From positions 62,001 to 126,000 of the forward strand of contig CAYPNF010000016.1 of assembly GCA_964411985.1 (NCBI GenBank): a DNA stretch of 64,000 bases, in the 5' to 3' direction. Made by a program: the position numbers and the translations under genes. The notes beneath the pieces were generated by a model. It worked only from the letters and a program-made list of their open reading frames with translations. It was not told the DNA's origin and searched no databases. Shown here piece by piece: positions 42,993 through 52,177 of this stretch. How positions within the stretch are numbered: position 1 is the stretch's first letter; the number at the start of each line of letters is the position of its first letter. The stretch is from CAYPNF01 sp964411985. GTDB taxonomy: Bacteria; Verrucomicrobiota; Verrucomicrobiia; Limisphaerales; J093.

Positions 42993-44909
42993 TTACTTAG
43001 AATCGTACTTACCCTCGCCGTTTTGTGGCCCTCGCTTCATCCAAACTAGAAGAATGCTGATATCCGAGGGGGAGACTCCGGAGATACGAGTCGCTTGGCC
43101 CACGGTGCGTGGCTGGATCTTCTTCAGCTTCTGACGGGACTCGGCGCGGAGGCTCGGGATCTGGTCATAATCAATCCACGCCGGGATGGCCTTGTTCTCC
43201 ATGTCGCGGGCCTTGGCGACCTCGGTTTCCTGACGTTCGATATAGCCCGAGTACTTGAGGTGGATCTCCACCTGCTGGATGACCTCCGCTGGCAGGTTCG
43301 GTTTCTCCCCCGGCAACTGCTCGTAAGAGACATCGGGCCGGCGGAGGAGTTGGGCTAGGGTATCCTTCCCCACCCTCAGGGAATGAAGACGGGCGAGTTC
43401 GGCAGCGATCGCGTCGCGCTTGGCACTATATATATGGTAATGGCGCAGCGGCAGTAATCCGACATCGTAGCCCAGAGTGCTCAGACGCTCATCAGCGTTA
43501 TCCTGTCGTAAGAGAAGCCGGTACTCGGCCCGGGAAGTGAACATCCGGTAAGGCTCGATGGTACCCTTGGTGACAAGGTCGTCGATCAGAACCCCGATGT
43601 AAGCTTGGTCCCGACGTAGTACAATGGGCTCCTTCCCCTGGGTACGCCGGGTGGCATTGATTCCTGCCATGAGCCCTTGCGCGGCCGCCTCCTCATAACC
43701 GGAGGTCCCATTGATTTGTCCGGCGAGGTAGAGGTTGCGGCACGGCTTGGTTTCCAGCGAAGCGTGTAACTGGGTCGGGAACGCGAAATCGTATTCCACG
43801 GCGTACGCAGGGCGGAGGATTTCGGCGTTCTCACATCCAACGATGCTTCGGACCATCTCGATTTGCAGCGAGAACGGGAGGCTGGTGGAGAACCCGTTCA
43901 CGTAGTACTCATCCGTGGCGATCCCTTCCGGTTCCAGGAAGAGCTGCTGTCGCTCCTTCTCCGGGAACTTCACGATCTTATCCTCGATCGAGGGACAATA
44001 CCGGGGTCCGACCCCTTCAATGACCCCAGAGTACAAAGGGGACTGGTCTAGATTGGCCCGTATCAACTCTGCGGTACGATTCGTGGTGTAGGTGATATAG
44101 CAGGGCAGCTGTCCATTCAGTCGGTCCAGGATGGATCCTGGTGGGTAGACCCCTTTCGACTGCGAGAGGTCCGTCGCCGGGACCCCAGAATGTTCCACGT
44201 GGAACAAATCGTCTTTCCAGTAGGTGAAGTAGGGAACCGGGGTATCTCCGGGCTGGAGCTCCGTTTTGGAGAAATCAACACTCCGCTTGAGGATGCGGGG
44301 TGGGGTGCCGGTCTTGAGTCGACCCAACTCCAGGCCCGCTTCCTGGAGGCTGGCGGAGAGTCCCATGGCGGCTCCTTCCCCTGCTCTGCCTCCGGATTGC
44401 TGGTTGAAGCCGACGTGCATCAGGCCGCGAAGGAAGGTTCCCGTGGTGACGATGACGGTGGTCCCGTGGAACTGGACCTCGAGGGTGGTCTCCACTCCGT
44501 ACACCGTTTGGTCCCGAACCAGGATCTTGGAGGTCTGGCCTTGTTTGAGGTCCAGGTTGGGTTGTCTCTCACAAACCCACTTCATCCGAAACTGGTACGC
44601 TTTCTTGTCGCATTGGGCGCGTGGGGCCCAGACCGACGGACCTTTCTTCGTATTGAGCATCCGGAATTGAAGGCCCGACATGTCCGTGTTTTTGCCCATC
44701 TCGCCCCCCAAGGCGTCGATCTCCCGCGTCAAATGCCCTTTAGCGAGCCCGCCGATGGCGGGATTGCACGACATCTGGCCGACCGTGTCTGCGTTCAGGG
44801 TCAGGAGCAGCGTTTGGGCCCCTAGGCGGGCGGACGCGAGAGCCGCTTCCAGCCCGGCATGGCCGGCGCCCACTACGATGACCTCGTACTTTTTCGGGTA
44901 AACGAACAT
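42993..44909 (-). CDS. mnmG: tRNA uridine-5-carboxymethylaminomethyl modification enzyme MnmG (GidA)
   Basis: A 638-aa FAD protein that, with MnmE, modifies the wobble uridine of several tRNAs. The start carries the FAD-binding motif VIVVGAGHAGLEAALASARL, followed by MSCNPAIGGLAKGHLTREID, GTFLRGLMHVG, GPRYCPSIEDKIVKF and GQINGTSGYEEAAAQGLMAG, all diagnostic. An AGGA ribosome-binding site precedes the start at 44909. The leader contains a long hairpin immediately upstream of it. mnmG often lies near oriC, as does dnaN, here 15 kb away. Confidence 0.97.
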   Translation of the reverse strand: MFVYPKKYEVIVVGAGHAGLEAALASARLGAQTLLLTLNADTVGQMSCNPAIGGLAKGHLTREIDALGGEMGKNTDMSGLQFRMLNTKKGPSVWAPRAQCDKKAYQFRMKWVCERQPNLDLKQGQTSKILVRDQTVYGVETTLEVQFHGTTVIVTTGTFLRGLMHVGFNQQSGGRAGEGAAMGLSASLQEAGLELGRLKTGTPPRILKRSVDFSKTELQPGDTPVPYFTYWKDDLFHVEHSGVPATDLSQSKGVYPPGSILDRLNGQLPCYITYTTNRTAELIRANLDQSPLYSGVIEGVGPRYCPSIEDKIVKFPEKERQQLFLEPEGIATDEYYVNGFSTSLPFSLQIEMVRSIVGCENAEILRPAYAVEYDFAFPTQLHASLETKPCRNLYLAGQINGTSGYEEAAAQGLMAGINATRRTQGKEPIVLRRDQAYIGVLIDDLVTKGTIEPYRMFTSRAEYRLLLRQDNADERLSTLGYDVGLLPLRHYHIYSAKRDAIAAELARLHSLRVGKDTLAQLLRRPDVSYEQLPGEKPNLPAEVIQQVEIHLKYSGYIERQETEVAKARDMENKAIPAWIDYDQIPSLRAESRQKLKKIQPRTVGQATRISGVSPSDISILLVWMKRGPQNGEGKYDSK

Positions 44910-44921
44910 GGTTCCTGTTGC

Positions 44922-44960
44922 TGATGAGGCAGCCCCGAATTCTTCGGGCCTGTCTCATCA
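44922..44960 (-). promoter_or_regulatory. Long hairpin in the mnmG leader
   Basis: TGATGAGGCAGCCCCGAA and TTCGGGCCTGTCTCATCA pair with two mismatches around a 3-nt centre (39 bp in all). The hairpin ends 12 bp before the mnmG start codon, abutting the ribosome-binding site. It has no T-tract, so it may affect translation or be a repeat element. Confidence 0.5.
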
Positions 44961-45146
44961 GTTGCGAATGATCGCGTCGATGTTTGAATTGTAAGGCAAT
45001 CCAGATCTTGGGCAACTGGAATTGAAAATGAGACAGAGGGAGGTCCAAAACGGGAGAGTGGATGAGCTCAGAATAGGATGAATGCTGCTTTTGGGCGTCC
45101 AAAGTAGGCATTCCGAGGGTCTGTCATAACGAAGGGTGATTTTCAC

Positions 45147-45175
45147 TTGACTACAGCTTATGGTTTTCCTAATCT
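45147..45175 (+). promoter_or_regulatory. Sigma-70-like promoter
   Basis: TTGACT at 45147-45152 and TAATCT at 45170-45175 are separated by 17 bp. It points to the secreted-protein gene at 45281, leaving an untranslated leader of about 100 nt. Confidence 0.55.
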
Positions 45176-45280
45176 CAGGACAAATTCAGCAGTGTCGCGT
45201 GCTGAGGGTATGACTCTTGCTGATGGGTTGAGCGGCGCCGAACGTGAGTTGGTGTCGGCGTTTGAAACGAAAGTAATGAA

Positions 45281-45847
45281 ATGAATTTGAGAGTAGTGAG
45301 TGCGTTCATGGTCGCAGGTGTGACGTCATTGCCCGTCGCAGCGATTAGCTACTACATTGATTCCGATCTGCCGAACGAGGTATTGAGCAGCTCGAATCTT
45401 TCGTATTTGGGCCTATTCGACATCGTCACTGATGACGGAGATGGAAGTGGGAGCGGCCTTCAGAGATTTGGCTACGACCCTCTCGCAGAGAGAATCATCT
45501 CCTTTTCCGCAAAATTCAGCTTTCTCCCAGAAGATAGCTTCAGCTCCATTGAGGTTTTGCTCGATGGTGTTCAAATGGGCATAGGAGAGCAGACTTCCGA
45601 AGCATTCAGCTACGCAGGTGGGAAAGGCAATCTTTCCCTGAGTCTACTCGCTGATGGAAGACTGAACTACATAGTGAACTACTTGGAAGGCACCGATACC
45701 CAAGTGCCCGTGTCGTTTCGCTTTGAGCAAGCCTGGCTGGGAGCTACAGCGGCCCCAATCCCCGATATGGCGGCCACTAGCCTCCTTCTGGGGCTCAGTT
45801 TTGGCGGCTTAGTGATCCTCAGGAAGAAGACGGGCGGAAACGCTTGA
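45281..45847 (+). CDS. Secreted protein with VPDSG-CTERM-like sorting tail
   Basis: A 188-aa protein with a signal peptide (hydrophobic residues about 5-22). Its C-terminus has the tripartite sorting-signal form: a short IPDMAATSLLL motif near residue 158, then a hydrophobic helix (GLSFGGLVIL), then a basic RKK end. This resembles the VPDSG-CTERM/PEP-CTERM class, processed by an exosortase in exopolysaccharide-linked systems. The middle is a beta-rich domain of unknown function. It has its own promoter (45147) and a strong terminator (45885), so it is a single-gene unit. No exosortase gene is seen in the window. Confidence 0.7.
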   Translation: MNLRVVSAFMVAGVTSLPVAAISYYIDSDLPNEVLSSSNLSYLGLFDIVTDDGDGSGSGLQRFGYDPLAERIISFSAKFSFLPEDSFSSIEVLLDGVQMGIGEQTSEAFSYAGGKGNLSLSLLADGRLNYIVNYLEGTDTQVPVSFRFEQAWLGATAAPIPDMAATSLLLGLSFGGLVILRKKTGGNA

Positions 45848-45884
45848 GATCCCCTCCTTTGTTTATTTAACTTTCGTAATTAAA

Positions 45885-45924
45885 ACATCCCATCTGCCGT
45901 GAGGCGGGTGGGATGTCTCTTTTT
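45885..45924 (+). terminator. Strong intrinsic terminator
   Basis: ACATCCCATCTGCC and GGCGGGTGGGATGT form a 14-bp stem (two G-T pairs) with a GTGA loop, followed by CTCTTTTT. It lies 37 bp after the stop of the VPDSG-CTERM-like gene. Confidence 0.85.
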
Positions 45925-45999
45925 GGTGGGCCACTAAGGATTGGGGGATTACAATCTGGCCTCACAAATCCACTTGCCCTGCGAAGCAATTGAGCTACA

Positions 46000-46479
46000 A
46001 TGACTACCATGGAATTAGTAGCTGTGCTCCTAATTGCTGGCCTTGTGCTGGTGTTGCTCGAGACGGTCCTCCCAGGTATGGTGGCGGGCGTGGTGGGCTT
46101 TGGGTGCTTGGTGGCGGGCGTGGTGGTCAGCTATTCGCGGTTTGGGCCAGCAACCGGGAATTGGGTCCTGGTGGGGGTCGCGGGGACGCTGGTGGTGTTG
46201 GGCGTTCTGTGGATACGGTTCTTTCCCACCAGTCGATTCGGGCGAGTGTTCGTGTCGCGAGGGACCGTCGGATCGTTGGGGGTGGAAAAGCCGGATCTGT
46301 TGAACTGTAACGGGATTGCCTTGACCAACTTGAGGCCCTCCGGGACGGCAGAGATCCAAGGAAAGAGGGTGGATGTTCTTTCGGAGGGGGAGATGATTGA
46401 GCGCGGGGCGCTAGTCAGAGTGGTCGCGGTGGAAGGCATGCGGGTGGTGGTACGGATGATCGAGTCAGATAAGCGGTAG
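46000..46479 (+). CDS. NfeD-like membrane protein, FloA partner
   Basis: A 159-aa protein with three or so N-terminal hydrophobic helices (about residues 5-26, 29-45 and 52-72) and a C-terminal OB-fold-like soluble part (GIALTNLRPSGTAEIQGKRV, GALVRVVAVEGMRVVV), which is the NfeD domain order of the short NfeD type. In many bacteria NfeD proteins are encoded next to stomatin/flotillin proteins and bind them. The floA gene begins 26 bp downstream on the same strand, which supports this call. Confidence 0.88.
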   Translation: MTTMELVAVLLIAGLVLVLLETVLPGMVAGVVGFGCLVAGVVVSYSRFGPATGNWVLVGVAGTLVVLGVLWIRFFPTSRFGRVFVSRGTVGSLGVEKPDLLNCNGIALTNLRPSGTAEIQGKRVDVLSEGEMIERGALVRVVAVEGMRVVVRMIESDKR

Positions 46480-46505
46480 AAATTGAATCCAACATAATAA
46501 AGACT

Positions 46506-47573
46506 ATGAGTTCCTTGGTTCCTTTGCTGGCCGAGATGGGCCAACTGTTCACAGCGGGCATCTGGTTGTTAGTGGGCATCGTGGGTTTGGTATTCCTGAT
46601 CCTGCTCTTCACGTTCTTCGGAATCTGGATTCGGGCGTGGGTCTCGGGCGCGTATGTGGGGTTGATCGAATTGGCCGCCTTGCGCCTGAGGGGCTTGCCC
46701 GTGGGGGCGGTAGTGGATAGCTACATCAACGCGGTGAAATCAGGGCTCAACATTTCGATGGAGCAGCTCAACGTGCATTTCCTGGCGGGTGGCGACTTCC
46801 ACGCGGTAGTGCAAGCCCTCATTGCTGCCCAAAAGGCCAGTATCCATTTGGATTACGACCGCGCTTGTGCGATTGACCTCGCGACGAAAGGCACCGGCAA
46901 GACGGTGTTGGATGCCGTGAAGACTTCCGTGAATCCGCGCGTGATTGATTGTCCGAATCCCGCTTCGGGCCGTACCACCATTGATGGAGTGGCGCAGGAC
47001 GGGATTGTGATCAAGGTCAAGGCACGCGTGACGGTCCGAACGAATCTGGACCGGTTTGTGGGTGGTGCCACCGAGGAGACCATCGTGGCGCGGGTAGGGG
47101 AGGGGATTGTGACGACCATCGGTTCCTCCCACTCCTACAAGAACGTGTTGGAGAATCCAGATCGGATTTCCAAGACCGTGTTGAACAAGGCGTTGGATGC
47201 GAACACCGCGTTCGAAATCCTCTCCATTGACATCGCGGATGTGGATGTCGGGGAGAACGTGGGGGCGAAACTGCAGGCAGAGCAAGCCGAGGCCAACAAG
47301 CTGATTGCGCAAGCCCAGGCTGAAGTTCGGCGAGCGATGGCGGTGGCGTTGGAAGGGGAAATGGTGGCGCGGACCCAAGAGATGCGCTCGCGCGTGGTGG
47401 AGGCCGAGGCCCAGGTTCCGCTGGCGATTTCGGAGGCGTTCCGCAGTGGGAACCTTGGGGTCATGGATTATTACAAGCTGAAGAATCTGATGGCGGATAC
47501 GAGCATGCGCGACAGCATTGCTGGAAGTGGGCCTGCGCAGAGCGCGCCGCCGGCACCTCAGGGGTCCAAGTAG
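46506..47573 (+). CDS. floA: Flotillin-like protein FloA
   Basis: A 355-aa protein with an N-terminal hydrophobic segment (about residues 16-40) and a long SPFH-like region: LRGLPVGAVVDSYINAVKSG, DGIVIKVKARVTVRTNLDRF, VGGATEETIVARVGEGIVTT, SILSIDIAD-type motifs, followed by a coiled-coil rich in EA repeats (AEQAEANKLIAQAQAEVRRA). This agrees with bacterial FloA, which organises membrane microdomains. It is cotranscribed with nfeD. Confidence 0.93.
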   Translation: MSSLVPLLAEMGQLFTAGIWLLVGIVGLVFLILLFTFFGIWIRAWVSGAYVGLIELAALRLRGLPVGAVVDSYINAVKSGLNISMEQLNVHFLAGGDFHAVVQALIAAQKASIHLDYDRACAIDLATKGTGKTVLDAVKTSVNPRVIDCPNPASGRTTIDGVAQDGIVIKVKARVTVRTNLDRFVGGATEETIVARVGEGIVTTIGSSHSYKNVLENPDRISKTVLNKALDANTAFEILSIDIADVDVGENVGAKLQAEQAEANKLIAQAQAEVRRAMAVALEGEMVARTQEMRSRVVEAEAQVPLAISEAFRSGNLGVMDYYKLKNLMADTSMRDSIAGSGPAQSAPPAPQGSK

Positions 47574-47653
47574 TGAAAAGGGCCGGAATTGCGGCGCAGG
47601 GGAATCCTGGCTCCGCATCTCTGGCCCTGGGTAGAACTTGAGCGTTTACGTCC

Positions 47654-48421
47654 ATGCAAATGGCAGAGGTGAATCTGGTTGAAGCGGCCTCCCTGGAAAG
47701 CCTTCTGGTTTTCGTGGTGATCATTCTTCTTTCTGCTGCCTCGAATTGGCTCAAGAAGAGGCAGGGCCACCTGCCGGATACCTGGCCAGAGGAGCCGACC
47801 CCTCCTCGGCCGATGGTTCCGCCCCAGTCTGAACGACCGCCAAGCAGACCTGATTTATCAGGACAGCCTGGGCAGTCTCGGCCTGCTGGAGAAGTCCCCC
47901 CGAAGCCGCGCCCCATGGTGGATTGGGAAGAGGAACTCAGGAAACTGCTTGGGGAAGAGGTGCCTACGGTCACACCGAAGCCCGTTCCAACTCCACCGCC
48001 GCCCGTGGTGATTCACCGGATGCCCGAGCCGATGAAGCACGTTCCTTCGCCTCCGGTCCTGACGGCTGAGGAGATTTCGGAGAGTCAGGGTTTGCCTGTG
48101 CCGACGCGGAGCAGGGTACGTTTTCCCCAAGTGGCTCCCGGCTCTCTGGATACAGCTCCGGCTCCCGCTTTCGAGTTGGCCAGGATGGAGGAGTCGGCGC
48201 GAGCGGCGGAGAGGGCGGCAGCGGTCCATCACGACACACGGCCTTCTAAGAATCCGGCGATGGATTTGGCGGTCCTTCAGGCACGTAAACTACGAAGTCC
48301 GGATGGGATCAAAGTCGTATCGATGCTGCGGAACCATGCCACTCTGAGGCAGGCCTACCTCGCCTCAATTGTGTTGGGTCCGCCGATGGCGATGGAGCGG
48401 GATGTACGATTTCGAGTTTGA
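47654..48421 (+). CDS. Hypothetical membrane-anchored Pro-rich protein
   Basis: A 255-aa protein of unknown function. It has an N-terminal membrane helix (about residues 13-30, LLVFVVIILLSAASNWLKK), a Pro-rich, probably disordered central part, and a C-terminal globular piece (DLAVLQARKLRSPDGIKVV, LRQAYLASIVLGPPMAME) resembling a short conserved tail. It follows floA by 80 bp on the same strand and may work with the NfeD-FloA pair at the membrane; that is inferred from context. Confidence 0.7.
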   Translation: MQMAEVNLVEAASLESLLVFVVIILLSAASNWLKKRQGHLPDTWPEEPTPPRPMVPPQSERPPSRPDLSGQPGQSRPAGEVPPKPRPMVDWEEELRKLLGEEVPTVTPKPVPTPPPPVVIHRMPEPMKHVPSPPVLTAEEISESQGLPVPTRSRVRFPQVAPGSLDTAPAPAFELARMEESARAAERAAAVHHDTRPSKNPAMDLAVLQARKLRSPDGIKVVSMLRNHATLRQAYLASIVLGPPMAMERDVRFRV

Positions 48422-48541
48422 GATTTCAAATCTGCGATTTGAGATTGCACCAAGCAGGAGGAGTCCCTACTATCCCCGGTTGCCTGGGTCCCGCGTGTGC
48501 GGAGGCCTCATGAGGCTGAGAAAAGAAAGTTAACGTGGTAA

Positions 48542-48618
48542 CCTAACCTTCAACCTCCGTTGCCGAGGCAACGACTGGTCCGTTAGGCAATGGAGTCTTC
48601 GCCGGGAGATACTCTCCC
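48542..48618 (+). promoter_or_regulatory. Structured leader of rpsA
   Basis: CCTAAC (48542-48547) can pair with GTTAGG (48582-48587), enclosing a second stem CGTTGCC/GGCAACG (48558-48573). A third stem GGGAGA/TCTCCC follows at 48604-48618. No purine-rich ribosome-binding site is visible in the ~30 bp before the rpsA start. This fits leader-mediated control of S1 synthesis as known for E. coli rpsA, but the E. coli structure is not conserved here. Confidence 0.45.
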
Positions 48619-48678
48619 CCGACCAAGTCTCCCTTTACTCACACAGCAGCATCAGCAGCAGAATCGTTTGTTATTATT

Positions 48679-50361
48679 ATGATGACGATGGAAGAAGCCC
48701 TGCGTCAAAGCCCGAAAAGCTTTTCGGCAGGCGAAATCGTAAAAGGAATCATTATCGAAGTCCGGAACAAAGAAGTTCTGGTGGACATCGGTTATAAGAG
48801 TGAGGGCGTGGTATCGGGCGGTGAATTCGATGACGTCAAGACCGTGAAAGTCGGCGACGAAGTTTCGGTCTTGATCGAGAAGTTGGAGGACAAGGAAGGC
48901 ATGGTGATTCTGTCGAAGGAGAAGGCAGAATTTAAGCAAAACTGGGACAAGATCCTCACCATTTGCAACGAGGGCGGAACGATCGAAGGCAAGGTCAAGT
49001 CGGTGGTCAAGGGCGGTCTCTTGGTCAACATCGGCGTGGAAGCTTTCCTGCCGGCCTCGCAGATCGACATCGTGCCGCCGAAGAATTTGACAGTATTTGT
49101 CGGCAATTCCTATCAGTTCAAGGTGGTCAAGATCAACCAGGAGCGGCAGAACATCGTGCTCAGCCGCCGCGAGCTGATCGAGCAGGAGCGCAACGAACGC
49201 CGCTCGAAGCTGCTGTCCGAGATGGTGCCAGGCGACATCCGCAAGGGCACGGTCAAGAACATCACCGATTTCGGCGCGTTCATCGATCTGAACGGATTGG
49301 ATGGATTGCTGCACATTACGGACATGAGCTGGGGCCGCATTGGGCATCCTTCCGAACTTCTGAAAGTGGGACAGGAGATCGACGTGGTGGTGCTCGACAT
49401 CAATCGCGAGAAAGAACGCGTCAGCCTGGGTCTCAAGCAGAAGCTGGCGAACCCATGGGATACGATCGAGACGAAGTTCCCGATCGGGGCGAAGGTCAAA
49501 GGCAAAGTGGTCAACTTGGTGCCTTACGGTGCCTTTGTCGAACTGGAACCGGGTGTCGAAGGTCTGGTACACGTCACCGAGCTGTCCTGGACCAAGCGCA
49601 TCGCGAAGCCGTCGGACATCCTCAAGCAAGAGCAGGAGATCGAGGCCATCGTGCTGGGCATCAACCGCAACGAGCAGAAGATCTCCCTTGGCATCCGCCA
49701 ACTCGAAACCAACCCGTGGGATCAGGCAATGGAGAAATATCCTCCTGGCACCAAGGTCAAGGGCAAGATTCGCAATCTTACCAGCTACGGCGCTTTCCTC
49801 GAACTGGAAGACGGCTTGGACGGCATGATCCACGTTTCCGACATTTCCTGGACCCGCAAGATCAACCATCCCTCCGAAGTCCTGAAGAAGGGCGACGATG
49901 TGGAAGCGGTCGTGCTGGAGATCGACAAGGGGAACCAGCGGATATCACTGGGGGTGAAGCAGCTGGCGGAAGATCCTTGGGCGAACATCGACAAGTACTA
50001 CAAGGTGGGCGATCTGGTTTCGGGCAAGGTGACCAAGCTGGCTTCGTTCGGCGCGTTCATCGGCTTGCAGCATGATATCGACGGCTTGGTGCATATCTCG
50101 CAGGTCAGCGAAGACCGGGTGGAGAAGATCAAGAACGTGCTCAAGGTCGACCAGGACGTGACGGCGCGTGTGATCAAGATCGACAAATCGGAGCGTCGAA
50201 TCGGGCTGTCGATCAAGGCGGCCAACTACTCTCCGGAGCAGTTGAAGGCGGAGCAAGCAGTGTTGGATGCGTTGAAACCGGGCGAAGACCTGGTGGCGCT
50301 GCAGCATGCCTTCGAAGCGGCCGACGAACTTCGGCTGGAGAAGGAAAAGGGCGTGGAATAG
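48679..50361 (+). CDS. rpsA: 30S ribosomal protein S1
   Basis: A 560-aa protein with six S1 OB-fold motifs. The first two are diverged (GIIIEVRNKEVLVDIGYKSE, GKVKSVVKGGLLVNIGVE). The other four have the classic form G.V.....GAF..L..G..GL.H...(S/D) (for example GTVKNITDFGAFIDLN and GKIRNLTSYGAFLELEDGLD). S1 binds mRNA and helps initiation of translation. The start region MMTMEEALRQSPKSFSAGEI has three Met codons; the ATG at 48679 is taken. It has its own leader and a strong terminator. Confidence 0.97.
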   Translation: MMTMEEALRQSPKSFSAGEIVKGIIIEVRNKEVLVDIGYKSEGVVSGGEFDDVKTVKVGDEVSVLIEKLEDKEGMVILSKEKAEFKQNWDKILTICNEGGTIEGKVKSVVKGGLLVNIGVEAFLPASQIDIVPPKNLTVFVGNSYQFKVVKINQERQNIVLSRRELIEQERNERRSKLLSEMVPGDIRKGTVKNITDFGAFIDLNGLDGLLHITDMSWGRIGHPSELLKVGQEIDVVVLDINREKERVSLGLKQKLANPWDTIETKFPIGAKVKGKVVNLVPYGAFVELEPGVEGLVHVTELSWTKRIAKPSDILKQEQEIEAIVLGINRNEQKISLGIRQLETNPWDQAMEKYPPGTKVKGKIRNLTSYGAFLELEDGLDGMIHVSDISWTRKINHPSEVLKKGDDVEAVVLEIDKGNQRISLGVKQLAEDPWANIDKYYKVGDLVSGKVTKLASFGAFIGLQHDIDGLVHISQVSEDRVEKIKNVLKVDQDVTARVIKIDKSERRIGLSIKAANYSPEQLKAEQAVLDALKPGEDLVALQHAFEAADELRLEKEKGVE

Positions 50362-50391
50362 GTCCGCACTCCTTTACAATAGCCTTTGCAG

Positions 50392-50418
50392 GGGCCCGCT
50401 TCGGCGGGCCCTTTTTTT
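50392..50418 (+). terminator. Intrinsic terminator of rpsA
   Basis: GGGCCCGC-TTCG-GCGGGCCC forms an 8-bp stem with a UUCG tetraloop, followed by seven T (50412-50418), 30 bp after the rpsA stop. Confidence 0.95.
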
Positions 50419-50431
50419 GGGTGGGGAGTCA

Positions 50432-50616
50432 GCGCGGTCTGCCGACCACGGCTACTAGAATGAGGAGGGGTAGCCGCCCTCGGAAGAGGGCGCAGGACAG
50501 CTTCACGGAGGACGCTGAGTGCGTAGGGGAACCCGTGGGGAAGGGGAAAAGATGGCGCGGTCTGCCGACCACGGCTACTAGAATGAGGAGGGGTAGCCGC
50601 CCTCGGAAGAGGGCGC
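50432..50616. repeat. Tandem REP-like repeat array, locus 1
   Basis: Two 62-bp copies (50432-50493 and 50555-50616, period 123 bp) each begin GCGCGGTCTGCCGACCACGG and end with the palindrome CCGCCCTCGGAAGAGGGCGC. The same unit occurs in diverged form three times at 54108-54380. A related motif occurs at 9448 and 9847. Confidence 0.85.
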
Positions 50617-50688
50617 TGAATCGCAGAATCGCCATCGACGTGCATTTTCCTGTTTACACGCGGGGGACGAAGCATTTAGGAGTAGGGG

Positions 50689-52020
50689 ATGCAAGTGAGT
50701 TCATCTCTTCCTCGAAGGACATTCCTCAAACACTTGGGACTCGGTCTCGTGGCCGCGCCCTGGATTACCCGTGGCGTGCTTGGGGCCTCGCCGAATGGCA
50801 AGCTGTGCCACGCTAGCTTCGGTGCCAGTGGTATGGCTTGGGCGGATCTTAACGAAATCGTGAAGCATCCTTCGATCGAACTCGTCGCAGTGGCGGACGT
50901 GGATCTGAGCAAGACCGATGCAGTCAAGAAGGCGTTTCCCAAAGCGAAGATCTACCAGGATTGGCGGGAGCTCCTCGAGAAGGAGAAGCAATTGGACACG
51001 GTCAACGTGTCGACGCCCGACCACATGCACGCGCCGATCGGGATGAGTGCCCTGATGCGGGGCAAACATGTGTATGGGCAGAAACCGCTGACGCACGACA
51101 TCTACGAATCCCGACGGCTGACGGAGGTGGCGCGTCAGAAGAAGTTGGTCACCCAGATGGGGATTCAGATTCACAGTGCGCGTGAGTATCGCATGGCGGT
51201 GCGGCTCATCCAGGATCTGGCGATTGGCAAGGTGAAAGAAGTTCATACATGGAGTGGGAAGGATTGGGGTGACCTGGGAGAAATGCCCAAGCGCACCGAT
51301 CCAGTTCCAGCGAGTCTGAACTGGGATGCATGGGTGGGGGTTTGTGCGGCGAGGCCGTTCATTGGGGATGGCTGGTACCATCCCGGCAATTGGCGTAAGC
51401 GACTGGACTTTGGCACCGGGACCTTTGGGGACATGGGATGTCACATCTACGATCCGGTGTTCAAGGCGTTGGCCTTGACCTCCCCCCTGACGGTGCGCTC
51501 GGAGGGGCCCGCGCCCAATGCTCACAGTTGGGCGATCAATGCCATTATTGAGTATGTCTTCCCCGGCACAGCCTACACGGAAGGCAAGACCGTGAAAGTG
51601 ACTTGGTATGATGGCAAGGAACGTCCGCCCAAGGACGTGCAAGCTTTGTTGGGAGGGATGGGTGTGCCGGACCAGGGTTCGATCTTCCTGGGTACCAAAG
51701 GGGTAATGCTGCTTCCGCATATCGGGATGCCGGTGATGTTGCCGGAGAAGGACTTCGACGATTACAAGCTGCCGCAGGTCCAGGGCGAGAACCATTGGCT
51801 GCAATGGGTTAACGGATGTCTGGGCAAGGGGGTGCCCTCGGCCAACTTCGACTATTCCGGTCCGCTGACCGAGGCGGTGTTGTTGGGGAGTGTGGCGACG
51901 CGGTTTCCCAAGACCACCCTCGAATGGGCTGCGGCAAAAGTGAAATTCAGCAATGTCAAGGAAGCCAACCAGTACGTGCGGCGCCAGTACCGCAAAGGCT
52001 GGGAGGTCAAAGGCATATAA
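50689..52020 (+). CDS. Gfo/Idh/MocA-family oxidoreductase with Tat signal
   Basis: A 443-aa protein with a twin-arginine signal peptide (LPRRTFLKHLGLGLVA) indicating export in folded form. The nucleotide-binding half shows VAVADVDLSKTDAVKKAFPK and VNVSTPDHMHAPIGMSALM, then the conserved KPLTH motif, in which the usual EKP is QKP. The C-terminal half has GTGTFGDMGCHIYDPVFKAL, where the conserved G.G...D.G.H residues sit. Such exported Gfo/Idh proteins are common in Planctomycetes/Verrucomicrobia near polysaccharide genes and probably act on sugars or glycosides with NAD(P). Substrate unknown. It is a single gene flanked by REP-like repeats. Confidence 0.9.
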   Translation: MQVSSSLPRRTFLKHLGLGLVAAPWITRGVLGASPNGKLCHASFGASGMAWADLNEIVKHPSIELVAVADVDLSKTDAVKKAFPKAKIYQDWRELLEKEKQLDTVNVSTPDHMHAPIGMSALMRGKHVYGQKPLTHDIYESRRLTEVARQKKLVTQMGIQIHSAREYRMAVRLIQDLAIGKVKEVHTWSGKDWGDLGEMPKRTDPVPASLNWDAWVGVCAARPFIGDGWYHPGNWRKRLDFGTGTFGDMGCHIYDPVFKALALTSPLTVRSEGPAPNAHSWAINAIIEYVFPGTAYTEGKTVKVTWYDGKERPPKDVQALLGGMGVPDQGSIFLGTKGVMLLPHIGMPVMLPEKDFDDYKLPQVQGENHWLQWVNGCLGKGVPSANFDYSGPLTEAVLLGSVATRFPKTTLEWAAAKVKFSNVKEANQYVRRQYRKGWEVKGI

Positions 52021-52177
52021 AGCTGTTGGGATGCGATTGCGGTTTTGGGTCAACCAACGTACATTCCATCACGGTCTGCACGTGGAACTTGGTACGGCTA
52101 TTGCTTAGAAATGGTTAGTATTGATAGAGATAGTATTTGACACCTGAATGACCCATTCGTAGGTTCACACGTCAATT

